Under the pieces are notes generated by a model, which saw nothing but the letters and a program-made list of their open reading frames with translations, searched no databases and was not told the DNA's origin. Positions 39,125 to 47,526 of a DNA stretch of 64,000 bases are shown one piece after another. Each line of letters begins with the position of its first letter. Position 1 is the stretch's first letter. A program made the translations under genes and the position numbers. Source of the DNA: Candidatus Nitrotoga sp. MKT (GTDB lineage Bacteria; Pseudomonadota; Gammaproteobacteria; Burkholderiales; Gallionellaceae); the NCBI GenBank assembly GCA_003402345.1, contig QFXH01000002.1:1-64000 (forward strand). The letters are read 5' to 3'.

Positions 39125-39945
39125 CTACATCTGCGTAAAAAAACGACCACTCATTTCCTCCAGCCCCAAAGTTTGCAGTATCTCCCCCAATCTTTCAGCC
39201 GGGCGGTTACATGGCAAATCTTTAAAATTCGCGATGATGAGTTCATTTTTCATCGAATGCTCCCAACCCACTAGCTCGGTCACTGTAACCTGGTAGCCAT
39301 GAGCTTCTAATTGCAAACAGCGCAGCACGTTGGTAATGTGACTACCGAATTCACGGGTATGGATGGGATGACGCCATAATTCAGTCAAAACATTTTTAGC
39401 CAGATCTTTACCTTTGTTTTTTCTTAGAACCGCCGCTACTTCGGCTTGGCAACAAGGTACCAAGACAACAAATTGGGCATTTTTTTCAACGCAAAACGTA
39501 TGGCATCGTCAGTAGCGGTATTACAAGCATGAAGCGCTGTGACCATATTGACTTTAGCAGGCAAAATCTCTGACTCAATAGACTGCCCTACCGATAGATT
39601 GAGGAATGACATGCCTGAAAAATTAAGCCGTGATGCCAACTGTTGTGAATGTTTGACCAAATCATCACGGGTTTCAATGCCGTAAATACGCGACGCATCG
39701 TTTAACGTCTTGAAAAACAAATCATAAAGGATAAAACCCAGATACGACTTGCCTGCCCCATGATCTACCAGTTGAATACTATGATGGTCTTGCTTAATTT
39801 CTTGCAGCAATGGCTCGATAAATTGATAGAGATGATAGACCTGCTTGAGCTTGCGTCGGGAATCTTGATTCATCTTCTCATCGCGAGTGAGAATATGCAG
39901 CTCTTTAAGTAAATCAATTGACTGGCCTGGTTTTATTTCATTCAT
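39125..39945 (-). pseudogene. SAM-dependent methyltransferase, frameshifted at A7
   Basis: Two overlapping frames together encode one methyltransferase of the Methyltransf_32 type. The first part has IQLVDHGAGKSYLGF (SAM loop) and VTALHACNTATDDAIRFALKK. The second has LVPCCQAEVAAVLRKNKGKD, then WRHPIHTREFGSHITNVLR and a GWEHSMKNELI segment. They join perfectly if the run of seven A (plus-strand T, 39480-39486) had eight: ALKK would continue NAQFVVLVPCCQ. The total length (821 nt) is one base short of a whole number of codons. Sequencing error, a true mutation, or slippage are all possible. Confidence 0.82.
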
Positions 39946-39998
39946 ACCACTCTCAATAAACCCCGCCGAAATAAATTTCGGCTTAAATATTAACCGTA

Positions 39999-41111
39999 TT
40001 AAACAACGCCAGGAATAAAGCGATATTTTACTTTCTGACAGTATTGGTCGTAGGTATCGTCCACGCTGCGCAGGTGATCTTCCTCGGTTAACGCACGCAT
40101 ATAGTAAATGACCGACCAGCCAAACATAGAACCAACCGTCATCAAAATAGCCGTCAATGAAGTCTGTATAGCCAAGATTAACGCCGGTCCCAGACCAATC
40201 CACCAAGCTAAATTTTTACAAACATATGCCGGATGGCGGATAAAACGATACGGTCCGTGCGCAATAATGCCGCGATGGGTGAGATTACTAGCTTTGAAAT
40301 TGAGTGCAACGGATGCCGATGTATAGATTGCCATCAGCGCCAATAACAATACATTGGCAACCACATGGAAAACTGGGTGATCGAAATGCGGAAAGTCGGC
40401 AGAATACCCGCCGCCAAAAATTTGGCTGGTCAGGTCGTTAAATGGAGGATAACAGGCCAGTGCGACAGTCCAGCCCAGCAGGGTAGGGTCAACCGAGCGA
40501 ATTTCGTTATTCAGCACCGGTAGTTCAATCAGATAGCCAATAGTAAAGAAAACTACATCCAAAAACAGGATTAATTTAAACAGGAACCAGAATCCATGAT
40601 CATTGAACAACGCCATCCAGTCCGTTACTGGCTTCCCCCAGGCTGCCAGTAACGCACTCCCATTGCTCAACATGAGGGCCGTGTGGTCAAACAGCCAAAC
40701 CACCATCAGTGGGGCAAAAAAAGCTTTCAGCAAGACACTGAGCAACCCCAACCGTTCGTCCGCGGGTAAGCCCGTTCGCCAAGTAACCTGCGGTGAAAAT
40801 ACCAACCGCTTCAGCGCGCGCAGACAGAGAATGGACTTAGAAATACCGGGGGTCTTTTCGCTTAGGTAAAACACCATTAACAAGAACACATAACCTAAGG
40901 TAACTGTCAGTAACACTTGCCACCGAGTGAAATCTTCAGCAAAGAAGTGTGTGTGAGCAGAAAAATAGTGCTGAAAGTATGGAATGGCGGCATAAAAAAC
41001 ACCAACGGCCACGATCAGTAGCAATGAAACAGACAGGTTTTGCAGCCGCTGAATAAAAATAGGAGTGTTGATAATAGCCATACTGGAATAATCAAATTCA
41101 TGGCAGGCCAT
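39999..41111 (-). CDS. Isoprenylcysteine-carboxyl-methyltransferase-like membrane protein
   Basis: A 370-aa polytopic protein with about eight to nine membrane helices. The C-terminal segment HRGIIAHGPYRFIRHPAYVCKNLAWWIG, then DTYDQYCQKVKYRFIPGV, is the ICMT/PEMT-like methyltransferase signature (GPYRFIRHPxY). The bacterial substrate is unknown. A later ATG at 41081 is possible. It ends 54 bp before the frameshifted methyltransferase, so the two probably form an operon. Confidence 0.8.
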   Translation of the reverse strand: MACHEFDYSSMAIINTPIFIQRLQNLSVSLLLIVAVGVFYAAIPYFQHYFSAHTHFFAEDFTRWQVLLTVTLGYVFLLMVFYLSEKTPGISKSILCLRALKRLVFSPQVTWRTGLPADERLGLLSVLLKAFFAPLMVVWLFDHTALMLSNGSALLAAWGKPVTDWMALFNDHGFWFLFKLILFLDVVFFTIGYLIELPVLNNEIRSVDPTLLGWTVALACYPPFNDLTSQIFGGGYSADFPHFDHPVFHVVANVLLLALMAIYTSASVALNFKASNLTHRGIIAHGPYRFIRHPAYVCKNLAWWIGLGPALILAIQTSLTAILMTVGSMFGWSVIYYMRALTEEDHLRSVDDTYDQYCQKVKYRFIPGVV

Positions 41112-41128
41112 GTTACCTGACCAGCCAT

Positions 41129-41156
41129 AAAAAAACGCGCTTTCGCGCGCTTTTTT
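41129..41156 (-). terminator. Terminator after the PEP-CTERM gene
   Basis: On the minus strand aaaaaagcgcgcgaaagcgcgttttttt folds into a GC-rich stem with a cgaaa loop, followed by a U-tract. It is 14 bp after the stop of the PEP-CTERM gene and 18 bp upstream of the ICMT-like gene, so it insulates the two. Confidence 0.85.
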
Positions 41157-41169
41157 AAGTTAAATAACA

Positions 41170-41901
41170 CTACTTTTGCCGACGACGGCGCTGACGAATT
41201 AGTAACGCCTGACCCAGCAATCCAGCACTCAATAGCGCCAGCATTCCAGGCTCCGGTATAGAAGTCCCGCTGCTGGTTAGACCGCCATTTGAACTGCTAC
41301 TGCTACTCGAGGTGGTGAACTCAAACGAACCCGAGCCCGTTTGATACTTGAAACCGATGGGGGCGATGTCAACTGAATTACCCCAAGGGTTTAGGGTTCT
41401 TGTTGTTGTTGTTACTCCTTTTATTTTTGTTGTTGTTATTGTTTCGTTAAGCAGAGATATCCTGAAAGAGTCACTCAAGCCTCCTAAGATTCCGCCGTTA
41501 GCGCCGCCTGGGCAGTTTTGGCCGCCATAGGCGCAAACCTCAATCGTTGCTAGGCTAGGAATGTTGTCCAGAACAGCGGAGATCATTCCCCCATCACTCG
41601 CGTCCGAGAAGCTCACGCTAGTGGCATTGGGGTCAATACCAAAACCAAAGGCGGTCAGTCGGTTCGTAGATAGGCCAGAAGTATTGTTAAGTATTACATC
41701 CACGATCAGCGTATTGGTATTGAAGCCACTAATAGTCAATGAACCGTTTCCGGTCAAATTGCCCGCAACACTTGAATACAACCAAGTAAAGGACAAGGGA
41801 TTATTACCACTTGAGGTGATAACGGTTGCATTACCGATCGCGGAAAATAGCGCAAATAACGCCGAAACGGCAGTAACACAAACGGTCTTTTTAATTTTCA
41901 T
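41170..41901 (-). CDS. PEP-CTERM sorting-domain protein
   Basis: A 243-aa exported protein. The signal peptide ends IGNA. A beta-rich body (about 27-195) is followed by a serine-rich linker (SSSSSSSNGG) and the C-terminal PEP-CTERM anchor. The anchor has SIPEPGMLALLSAG, a hydrophobic helix, and the basic end RQRRRRQK. Such tails are recognised by exosortase (EpsH/XrtA) in exopolysaccharide-producing Gram-negatives. No exosortase is in the window, so one is expected elsewhere. The body has an ICAYGGQNCPGG cysteine pair; function unknown. Confidence 0.9.
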   Translation of the reverse strand: MKIKKTVCVTAVSALFALFSAIGNATVITSSGNNPLSFTWLYSSVAGNLTGNGSLTISGFNTNTLIVDVILNNTSGLSTNRLTAFGFGIDPNATSVSFSDASDGGMISAVLDNIPSLATIEVCAYGGQNCPGGANGGILGGLSDSFRISLLNETITTTKIKGVTTTTRTLNPWGNSVDIAPIGFKYQTGSGSFEFTTSSSSSSSNGGLTSSGTSIPEPGMLALLSAGLLGQALLIRQRRRRQK

Positions 41902-42051
41902 GGTAAATATTCCTAATATTAAATAATTATAATCATTCTTGAAGCATTATTCGTGCCAATATTTTTTATATATATCAACCTGATGAATTAAATCATTATT
42001 TTTCCTGGTAAGTCAAAAATCATCTCTTACTGCTCGTGCCAACCGTAAAAA

Positions 42052-42090
42052 ATTCCGACAAAAATTTTCCCGAGGGACGCCTACTGAGTC
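42052..42090. repeat. Degenerate copy of the 42224-42264 terminator region
   Basis: This segment (attccgacaaaaa, then cccgagggacgcct, then gagtc) aligns with 42224-42264 (attctcgacaaaaaa, then ccccgaagggcgcct, then cagtc) at roughly 80 percent by eye. The stem is broken here, so it should not terminate. The pair flanks the octamer array. Confidence 0.65.
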
Positions 42091-42103
42091 TTACCATAAA
42101 AAT

Positions 42104-42213
42104 GTCAGAAGGTCAGAAGGTCAGAAGGTCAGAAGGTCAGAAGGTCAGAAGGTCAGAAGGTCAGAAGGTCAGAAGGTCAGAAGGTCAGAAGGTCAGAAGG
42201 TCAGAAGGTCAGA
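42104..42213. repeat. Octamer tandem repeat (GTCAGAAG), 13 perfect copies
   Basis: The unit gtcagaag is repeated 13 times without error from 42104 to 42207, followed by a partial gtcaga. It is intergenic, about 200-310 bp upstream of the PEP-CTERM start and just beyond the terminator of the subtilase. The translated open frame through it (EGQKVRRS repeated) is a by-product of the 8-bp period and not a gene. Such arrays change length by slipped-strand mispairing. Confidence 0.97.
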
Positions 42214-42232
42214 CAGTGTAAACATTCTCGAC

Positions 42233-42254
42233 AAAAAAGCGCCCCGAAGGGCGC
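42233..42254 (-). terminator. Terminator after the S8 peptidase gene
   Basis: On the minus strand gcgccc-ttcg-gggcgc forms a perfect 6-bp stem with a UUCG tetraloop followed by six U. It starts 27 bp after the subtilase stop codon. A textbook intrinsic terminator. Confidence 0.93.
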
Positions 42255-42280
42255 CTAATCAGTCCGCAAAAACTGGCTAT

Positions 42281-44143
42281 CTATTTATAAATCGTTACGG
42301 TCTTGCTGGTTGTGTTATTCGCAGCATCGTATGCTTGTACAGTTGCAATATGTGCACCTTTGGCTATGTTGCGGGTATTCCAGTTGTAACTCAAAGAGCT
42401 GCCATAAGCGGTGGCAACTTGTTTGCCGTCGATGCTAAGGACGATTTTGGCGACGATCTGGTTATCGGTAGCTGTTACATTGACAGACTGTTTATTGGAG
42501 ACTGTCATCCCATCCACCAAGTTGAAGCTGCTGATTACGGGTGCAACGGTGTCACTGCCAATGGTTACCGAAACGGTGGGTGAAAGGCCCGCGTTACCTG
42601 CCGCGTCATAAGCATAAGCGACGAGGGTGTAAGCACCGTTCGGAAGTGCTGAAACATCCCAGGAAAAAGCAAAGGGCGCAATATTGTCAGTAGCAAACTT
42701 TTGGCCGTTAACATATAGCACGACACTGGTTACTCCAATATTGTCGGAATAACTTACATCGACCGGAACACTACCGGACACCTTGCTGCCTACCGGAGAG
42801 GTGATAAGAATAGCGGGTGCCTGGGTATCCAGGCTGATTGCTGTTTTAATGATTGATTGAGCGGCTGCCACGGCTTTTGCTGCATCAACCCGGCCCGCGC
42901 CATAATAAGCATCGTAGCCAGCTGCACCCAAATCAAGTGCAGTAGCTTTGAGAATCTGGTCAATATCAACAGGACTGATGTTGTTGTTGGCCGAGATCAT
43001 CAGCGCGGCTGTCGCTGCCACAATGGGACTGGCAAAGGAAGTTCCCCAGTTAGTGGAATAGCCACCACCCATGGAAGGTGCGAAAATGTCTACGCCAGGG
43101 GCAGCAATGTCAACATAATTGCCGTAACTCGAAAAACTAGCGCGTAGATCGTTACTGTCGGTGGCGGCCACGCTCAGCATGGAATCGTTCGCAGCAATAT
43201 CTACAAGTCCGCTGCTGTTACCTGCTGCGACCACTACAACGCCGCCTTTGCTGCGCATATATTGCGCGGCAGACTGGACGGCGGCACTGCCAGAGAGATT
43301 ATCGAAACTGACATTGACAACTCTGGCGCCGTTATCTGCTGCCCAATTGATACCTTGTGCCACGATGCTCCAGGTTGCAAATCCATCGGGTGAGCTGATG
43401 CGCACCGGCATAATTTTCGCGCCCCAGGCGACGCCTGCACTGCCGTTGCTATTGTTGGCTGCCATTGCCGCTGTACCGGCCACCTTGGTACCATGTCCGA
43501 TAACATCACTCGTGTTGGAATTGTTATCGTAAAAATTCCAACCGGGCACTATATTGGGTGCCAGATCAGGGTGGGTGGCATCAATGCCGGTATCCAGAAT
43601 GGCTATAGTCACGCCGCTACCGTTGGCACTGTCCCAACTAGATGGTGCTTGGATTTTTGGCAGTGCCCAACTGTAACTATAGTAGGGGTCGGTTACGGAT
43701 GCTGCATGGGTAACTACCATATCCAATTCTACATATTTTAGTCTAGGGTCTTTTTTCAGCTCGCGCATAACTGCCACTTCATCGGTACCTTCCGGCAATT
43801 CGACTATGTGGGTATTGATTTTTTTGAGGTGGATTCTGGATTTTCCGTTGTGGGGCTTCAATGCATTTTCAAATTCACCAGCGGTTAAACCAGCGCGTGG
43901 TGCAATTAGCAAACGGCCTTTTGCCCAACCAACAAAGGCTTGTTTGCCGATAGGCCCGGCATTTTGTGCAACCGCCAGCCCCGCTCCCTGAGCAGAAGCA
44001 GATGGTGCAGCATGGGTTAAACCGGCACACCCTGCCAAAATGGCAGCCAGAAGAAGCGAACGTGCGAAGCTAGGCGTGGCACTGGAATGATCGCAACGGT
44101 GGTTGTCAGACAATTGAACTGGAAATTGATGTTGGCGTGGCAT
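42281..44143 (-). CDS. Secreted subtilisin-like serine protease (S8) with Ig-like domains
   Basis: A 620-aa exported protease. A long signal region (about 1-46) ends in LAAILAGCAGLTHA, which contains a possible lipobox (LAGC, Cys39) as well as an AxA-type site. An I9-like propeptide (LLIAPRAGL to KYVELD) is followed by the S8 core with Asp184 (ILDTGID), His217 (GHGTKVAGT), Asn309 (AAGNSSG) and Ser369 (GTSFASP). Two bacterial Ig-like domains (each starting IxITSPV/VISSFN with DNIGVTSV/DNQIVAKI) form the C-terminus. AAGGAGT precedes the ATG at 44143. Expression is predicted to depend on the c-di-GMP riboswitch upstream. Confidence 0.93.
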   Translation of the reverse strand: MPRQHQFPVQLSDNHRCDHSSATPSFARSLLLAAILAGCAGLTHAAPSASAQGAGLAVAQNAGPIGKQAFVGWAKGRLLIAPRAGLTAGEFENALKPHNGKSRIHLKKINTHIVELPEGTDEVAVMRELKKDPRLKYVELDMVVTHAASVTDPYYSYSWALPKIQAPSSWDSANGSGVTIAILDTGIDATHPDLAPNIVPGWNFYDNNSNTSDVIGHGTKVAGTAAMAANNSNGSAGVAWGAKIMPVRISSPDGFATWSIVAQGINWAADNGARVVNVSFDNLSGSAAVQSAAQYMRSKGGVVVVAAGNSSGLVDIAANDSMLSVAATDSNDLRASFSSYGNYVDIAAPGVDIFAPSMGGGYSTNWGTSFASPIVAATAALMISANNNISPVDIDQILKATALDLGAAGYDAYYGAGRVDAAKAVAAAQSIIKTAISLDTQAPAILITSPVGSKVSGSVPVDVSYSDNIGVTSVVLYVNGQKFATDNIAPFAFSWDVSALPNGAYTLVAYAYDAAGNAGLSPTVSVTIGSDTVAPVISSFNLVDGMTVSNKQSVNVTATDNQIVAKIVLSIDGKQVATAYGSSLSYNWNTRNIAKGAHIATVQAYDAANNTTSKTVTIYK

Positions 44144-44217
44144 GTCAGACTCCTTAGTTATATTAATCGTCTGCTGATAAAGCAAATGAACACACCAAGG
44201 ATATAAAGCCTGAGCAT

Positions 44218-44288
44218 TCTGGTAACTCCGCTATCTCTTTCGAGACCGGAAGCTTTGCGTCCCCACCTCGCGATGAGTTTGCCTTTTT
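44218..44288 (-). ncRNA. Cyclic di-GMP-I riboswitch (GEMM-I)
   Basis: On the minus strand the aptamer reads aaaaaggcaaactc, then ggtggggacgcaaagc, then ttccgg, then a tetraloop hairpin tctc-gaaa-gaga, then tagcggagttacc. The invariant GGCAAAC, GGGACGCAAAGC-UCCGG and AGCGGxGUUACC blocks of the GEMM-I class are all present and in order. It ends about 75 nt before the ATG of the S8 peptidase on the same strand, so it should control that gene. No obvious terminator lies between them; control could be at ribosome access. On/off polarity is not evident. Confidence 0.93.
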
Positions 44289-44963
44289 CAGCTATTTAAT
44301 AAATCGACAATCTTTTGGCAAACTTTAGGGTATAAATAAAAAAATTCCCATAAAATTTTCGGGGAGGCATTCATTTAATAATGAATGCAAAATAGTTACC
44401 CAAGATGGTAATGGCTTATTAAATAGATCGGGTAGCAAAGGGGCTGACTTCAGGATTCCTAGAGCTTATTTGCAAACGCAGGCAGTTATCTTCCTTCGAA
44501 AATTGTTGTTGAAATGCTGGTAAACATGCCAGCGTTTCAACAAGAAAATATAAGCAAAATATATGCCATAAAATATAAAAATTCATTTAAACAATTACTT
44601 GTATATTTATATGGATATTTTTAAATAAATGATCAGTTATAAAATCAATAATAAGTGTCTGTTTTTGCAGACAGTATTTTTTAAAATTATTTAACATATT
44701 GATTAATAAATTTAATTTTTGTCGTAAGAATGAAACACTCTCGCGCATAATGCGCGATGAATCGCTTTAGAGAATCAGTATTAGCAACACTTTTGCGGCG
44801 AGATGTTCTTTCAGCATAAGTTGTCGATTGATCCATCTCGGATAGCATGGTTTCGGAAGCAGATTGGCGAAGCAGGTTATGAATTCACAATCAATTCACA
44901 CCATGTATTGATGGCTTGAAAGTGTTCCTTAAAGCCCGGATATTGGTTCGTTGAAATGGCGTA
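44289..44963. other. AT-rich region with hairpins and an IS5 fossil
   Basis: This long gap between the subtilase and the Sel1 gene has no intact gene. Besides the riboswitch and the IS5 fossil it holds three hairpins. gcattcatt-taat-aatgaatgc is at 44367-44388. A 15-bp stem with one G-U pair is at 44506-44543 (ttgttgaaatgctgg / ccagcgtttcaacaa). A 17-bp palindrome, tcgcgca-taa-tgcgcga, is at 44741-44757. The subtilase promoter must lie upstream of the riboswitch here. Confidence 0.6.
44761..44919 (+). pseudogene. IS5-family transposase fossil
   Basis: One plus-strand frame reads ALENQY, a TAG stop, then QHFCGEMFFQHKLSIDPSR and IAWFRKQIGEAG. This matches the N-terminal region of IS5-family transposases (ENPYWQHFCGE-FFQH-LP-DPSSL-RWRKRIGEAG). 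The conserved Trp codon has become TAG, and similarity ends soon after GEAG at a TGA (44917-44919). Only about 45 residues remain. This family makes 3-bp TNA target duplications like the one flanking the MITE near dnaB. Confidence 0.75.
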
Positions 44964-45893
44964 TTATTTTCTATGTTTCTTCATCCACTCACTGGCTCGT
45001 CGCTGAGCTTCAGCAATTTCTGCTGGCGTCATGAAAGATTCCACAATCCCAAGCCCGCTCCCTATATCTGCGTCATCACCCATACCCGCAATATTGTTGA
45101 TCCATTCACCGGCAACTTTAAACCACTTGCCACCTGCGCCAGCAATATTGAACCACTTGTGTGCTTCGATGTAGTCTCGGGGAACACCCAAGCCCATGTC
45201 ATACATGACTCCCAGATTGTTTTGAGCCTCCACATCACCCTGTTCAGCAGCCTTGTTCCACCAAAATACTGCTTGCTGGGTATTCTGAGGAACGCCTATG
45301 CCGTTGTCATACATGAACCCTAGTTTAAATTGCGCGTGTACGACCCCCTGCTCTGCGGCTTTGCCATACCATAACACCGCCTGTTCGTCGTCTTGAACAA
45401 CGCCGTTGCCCTCTTCGTACATAACGCCCAGTTTGTATTGGGCCTGCGCAATCCCCTGCTCTGCGGCCTTGCCATACCAAGATACAGCCTGTTTATAATC
45501 CTGGGTAACGCCTTGGCCTTTTTCATACATGAGGCCTAGCGTGTATTGCGCCAGTGCATCTCCTTTTTCCACCGCCTTGTTATACCAATGCACAGCCTGC
45601 TCGTAATCTTGTGTAACACCCTGACCTTTGTAATACATAACTCCCAAATTGAATTGAGCCTCCGCAAAACCTTGATCTGCGACCTTACGATACCAATGCA
45701 TAGCCTGTTGGTAGTCTTTTTTAATCCCTTGCCCATCGGCATACATACCTGCCAAATAAAACTGAGCTTCCGCATGTCCATGCTCCGCAGCTTTTTTTAA
45801 TGATTCAGCAGCTTTTGTATAGTCTTTGCGGTCAATAAGCTTCATTCCATCCTCAAAGTTTTTTGCAACATCCTGAGGTGTCAGTGCCACCAT
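44964..45893 (-). CDS. Sel1-repeat (TPR-like) protein
   Basis: A 309-aa protein built of about six consecutive 36-residue Sel1 repeats (pattern AQFNLGVMYYKGQGVTQDYEQAVHWY). A short N-terminal helix and a C-terminal acidic segment with EWMKKHRK follow. I start at the ATG at 45893, which has a GGAAGGATG site; 13 further in-frame codons lie upstream. No signal peptide is evident, so it is probably cytoplasmic. Sel1 proteins are protein-interaction scaffolds; the partner is unknown. The near-identical repeats suggest recent internal duplication. Confidence 0.88.
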   Translation of the reverse strand: MVALTPQDVAKNFEDGMKLIDRKDYTKAAESLKKAAEHGHAEAQFYLAGMYADGQGIKKDYQQAMHWYRKVADQGFAEAQFNLGVMYYKGQGVTQDYEQAVHWYNKAVEKGDALAQYTLGLMYEKGQGVTQDYKQAVSWYGKAAEQGIAQAQYKLGVMYEEGNGVVQDDEQAVLWYGKAAEQGVVHAQFKLGFMYDNGIGVPQNTQQAVFWWNKAAEQGDVEAQNNLGVMYDMGLGVPRDYIEAHKWFNIAGAGGKWFKVAGEWINNIAGMGDDADIGSGLGIVESFMTPAEIAEAQRRASEWMKKHRK

Positions 45894-46212
45894 AAAATCA
45901 TCCTTCCTATATAAATAACCGCCTGTATCCACCTATTGTCAATTTTACCCCAGAACAACTCCAATTTCCTCTCACTGCTGGCTATGCGATTCACGCCAAA
46001 GAAAGTATGCCGCCAACCTCCCCAAGGGTTACGATTAATTTGAGTACACCAAGATAAATTTTTTAACCGCCTATACTCACATATTGACCATTGGTCAGTA
46101 TCTGGCCGATAGGTTTTGAAGAATGACCGACTTCTGGTAAAGTTGCACGCTATTCAAAAATAATGCCCGCAACCTTGAGATAGTGAAGGTAGTAGCTAGG
46201 AGATGTAAGTAA
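45894..46212. other. Divergent promoter region, Sel1 gene / M23 peptidase gene
   Basis: A 319-bp gap between divergent genes. It contains a perfect operator-like palindrome tgacca-t-tggtca at 46085-46097, about 120 bp before the M23 peptidase start. No coding frame is convincing. Confidence 0.45.
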
Positions 46213-47526
46213 ATGCTAAACCCAAACACCCTGACACGAGAAAAAAAAATAAAGCTGCGTTGGTTTGTTGCTTTATCCAGCCTGCCGTTGCTTGGCGTGG
46301 TGACTGCATTTGGAATTGTACCGCAACCTGACACTCCCTATACATCCCTTACAATGGTCGCGGAAGAAATCGTCCTGCCCCACGATACGCCAACTGTTAC
46401 TGGCGTCACCAATTCCAAGGCCGCCACATACTGGCGCAATGAACGCGTACAACGTGGCGATACGGTAACTGAACTGCTGCGCCGTATGCAGGTAGATGAC
46501 CCCTCCGCAAGCGAATATCTGCGTCGCGACCAAGCTGCAGCATCCTTCCGTCAGCTTGCCACAGGTAAATTCGTGCAAGCTGAAACCAATGCAGATGGTA
46601 GTCTTCTAGCGTTGCGTTACCTGGATAACAACGGTAGCCAGATTCTTATTGAGAGAAGGGCTGGCGACTTCAAGACCAGCATACAGCCACCCCTGCTTGA
46701 ACAACGTTTGCTCATGCGTACCGGAGAGATTAGCAGCACACTCTTTGCCGCGACTGATGCAATTGGCCTGCCGGAATCTACCGCTAACCAATTGGCTGAA
46801 ATTTTTGGTAGTAATATCGACTTCCATCGTGACCTACGCAAAGGAGACAAATTCAGCGTAGTTTACGAAATGGATTATAACAACGGCGAACCGGTTCGTG
46901 CCGGACGCATTCGGGCGGCCGAGTTCGTCAATCAAGGCAAGAGCTATCGTGTGGTGTACTTTAAAACTGACAGTAGTCACGGCGATTACTACACGCCGGA
47001 TGGTAAGAGCATACGGAAGGCTTTTTTGCGCTCACCACTTGAATTTTCACGCATTAGCTCCGGTTTCAGCCTATCGCGCTTTCACCCAGTACTGAATACA
47101 TGGCGTGCGCATAAAGGTGTGGACTATGCCGCAGCGCTAGGCACCAAGGTTAAAGTCACTGCCGATGGGACAGTATCTTTTGTCGGCAAACAAGGCGGTT
47201 ATGGCAATGTTGTGATAGTGGAGCATCAAAGCCGCCACACCACCGTATATGGGCATCTATCACGTTTTGCTAGTGGCTTGCGCCGCGGCCAGCGTGTGGG
47301 GCAAGGGGACATTATTGGCTTTGTCGGTATGACTGGCTTGGCCACGGGTCCACACTTGCATTATGAATTCATGGTTAATGCTCAACATCGCGACCCCTTG
47401 CGTGCCGCATTGCCAGATGCCGCCCCATTAGACAATACGCAGAAGCTTGCCTTCCAAGAAGCTACCCGCAGCCTGACCGCCCGCTTGGGCGTGTTGCGCG
47501 ATACTAACTTAGCCAAACTTGACTAA
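46213..47526 (+). CDS. mepM: M23 murein endopeptidase (MepM-like)
   Basis: A 437-aa periplasmic protein with an N-terminal membrane anchor (about 16-36). A LysM/OapA-like region (QRGDTVTELLRRMQ) is followed by a C-terminal LytM domain. The zinc site is complete: HPVLNTWRAHKGVDYAA gives His and Asp, and GPHLHYEFM gives HxH. Unlike the EnvC here it should be catalytically active on peptide crosslinks. It overlaps anmK by 8 bp. MepM-AnmK pairing is common in betaproteobacteria and links murein cutting with anhydro-sugar recycling. Confidence 0.93.
   Translation: MLNPNTLTREKKIKLRWFVALSSLPLLGVVTAFGIVPQPDTPYTSLTMVAEEIVLPHDTPTVTGVTNSKAATYWRNERVQRGDTVTELLRRMQVDDPSASEYLRRDQAAASFRQLATGKFVQAETNADGSLLALRYLDNNGSQILIERRAGDFKTSIQPPLLEQRLLMRTGEISSTLFAATDAIGLPESTANQLAEIFGSNIDFHRDLRKGDKFSVVYEMDYNNGEPVRAGRIRAAEFVNQGKSYRVVYFKTDSSHGDYYTPDGKSIRKAFLRSPLEFSRISSGFSLSRFHPVLNTWRAHKGVDYAAALGTKVKVTADGTVSFVGKQGGYGNVVIVEHQSRHTTVYGHLSRFASGLRRGQRVGQGDIIGFVGMTGLATGPHLHYEFMVNAQHRDPLRAALPDAAPLDNTQKLAFQEATRSLTARLGVLRDTNLAKLD

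Noticed and set aside
42104-42213. CRISPR-like array
   Set aside because: The repeats are contiguous octamers with no spacers, and no cas genes are present.
42036-42221. ORF encoding repeated EGQKVRRS units
   Set aside because: It is the automatic translation of an 8-bp tandem repeat, which is open in several frames. There is no ribosome site and it lies between terminators. The DNA repeat is reported instead.
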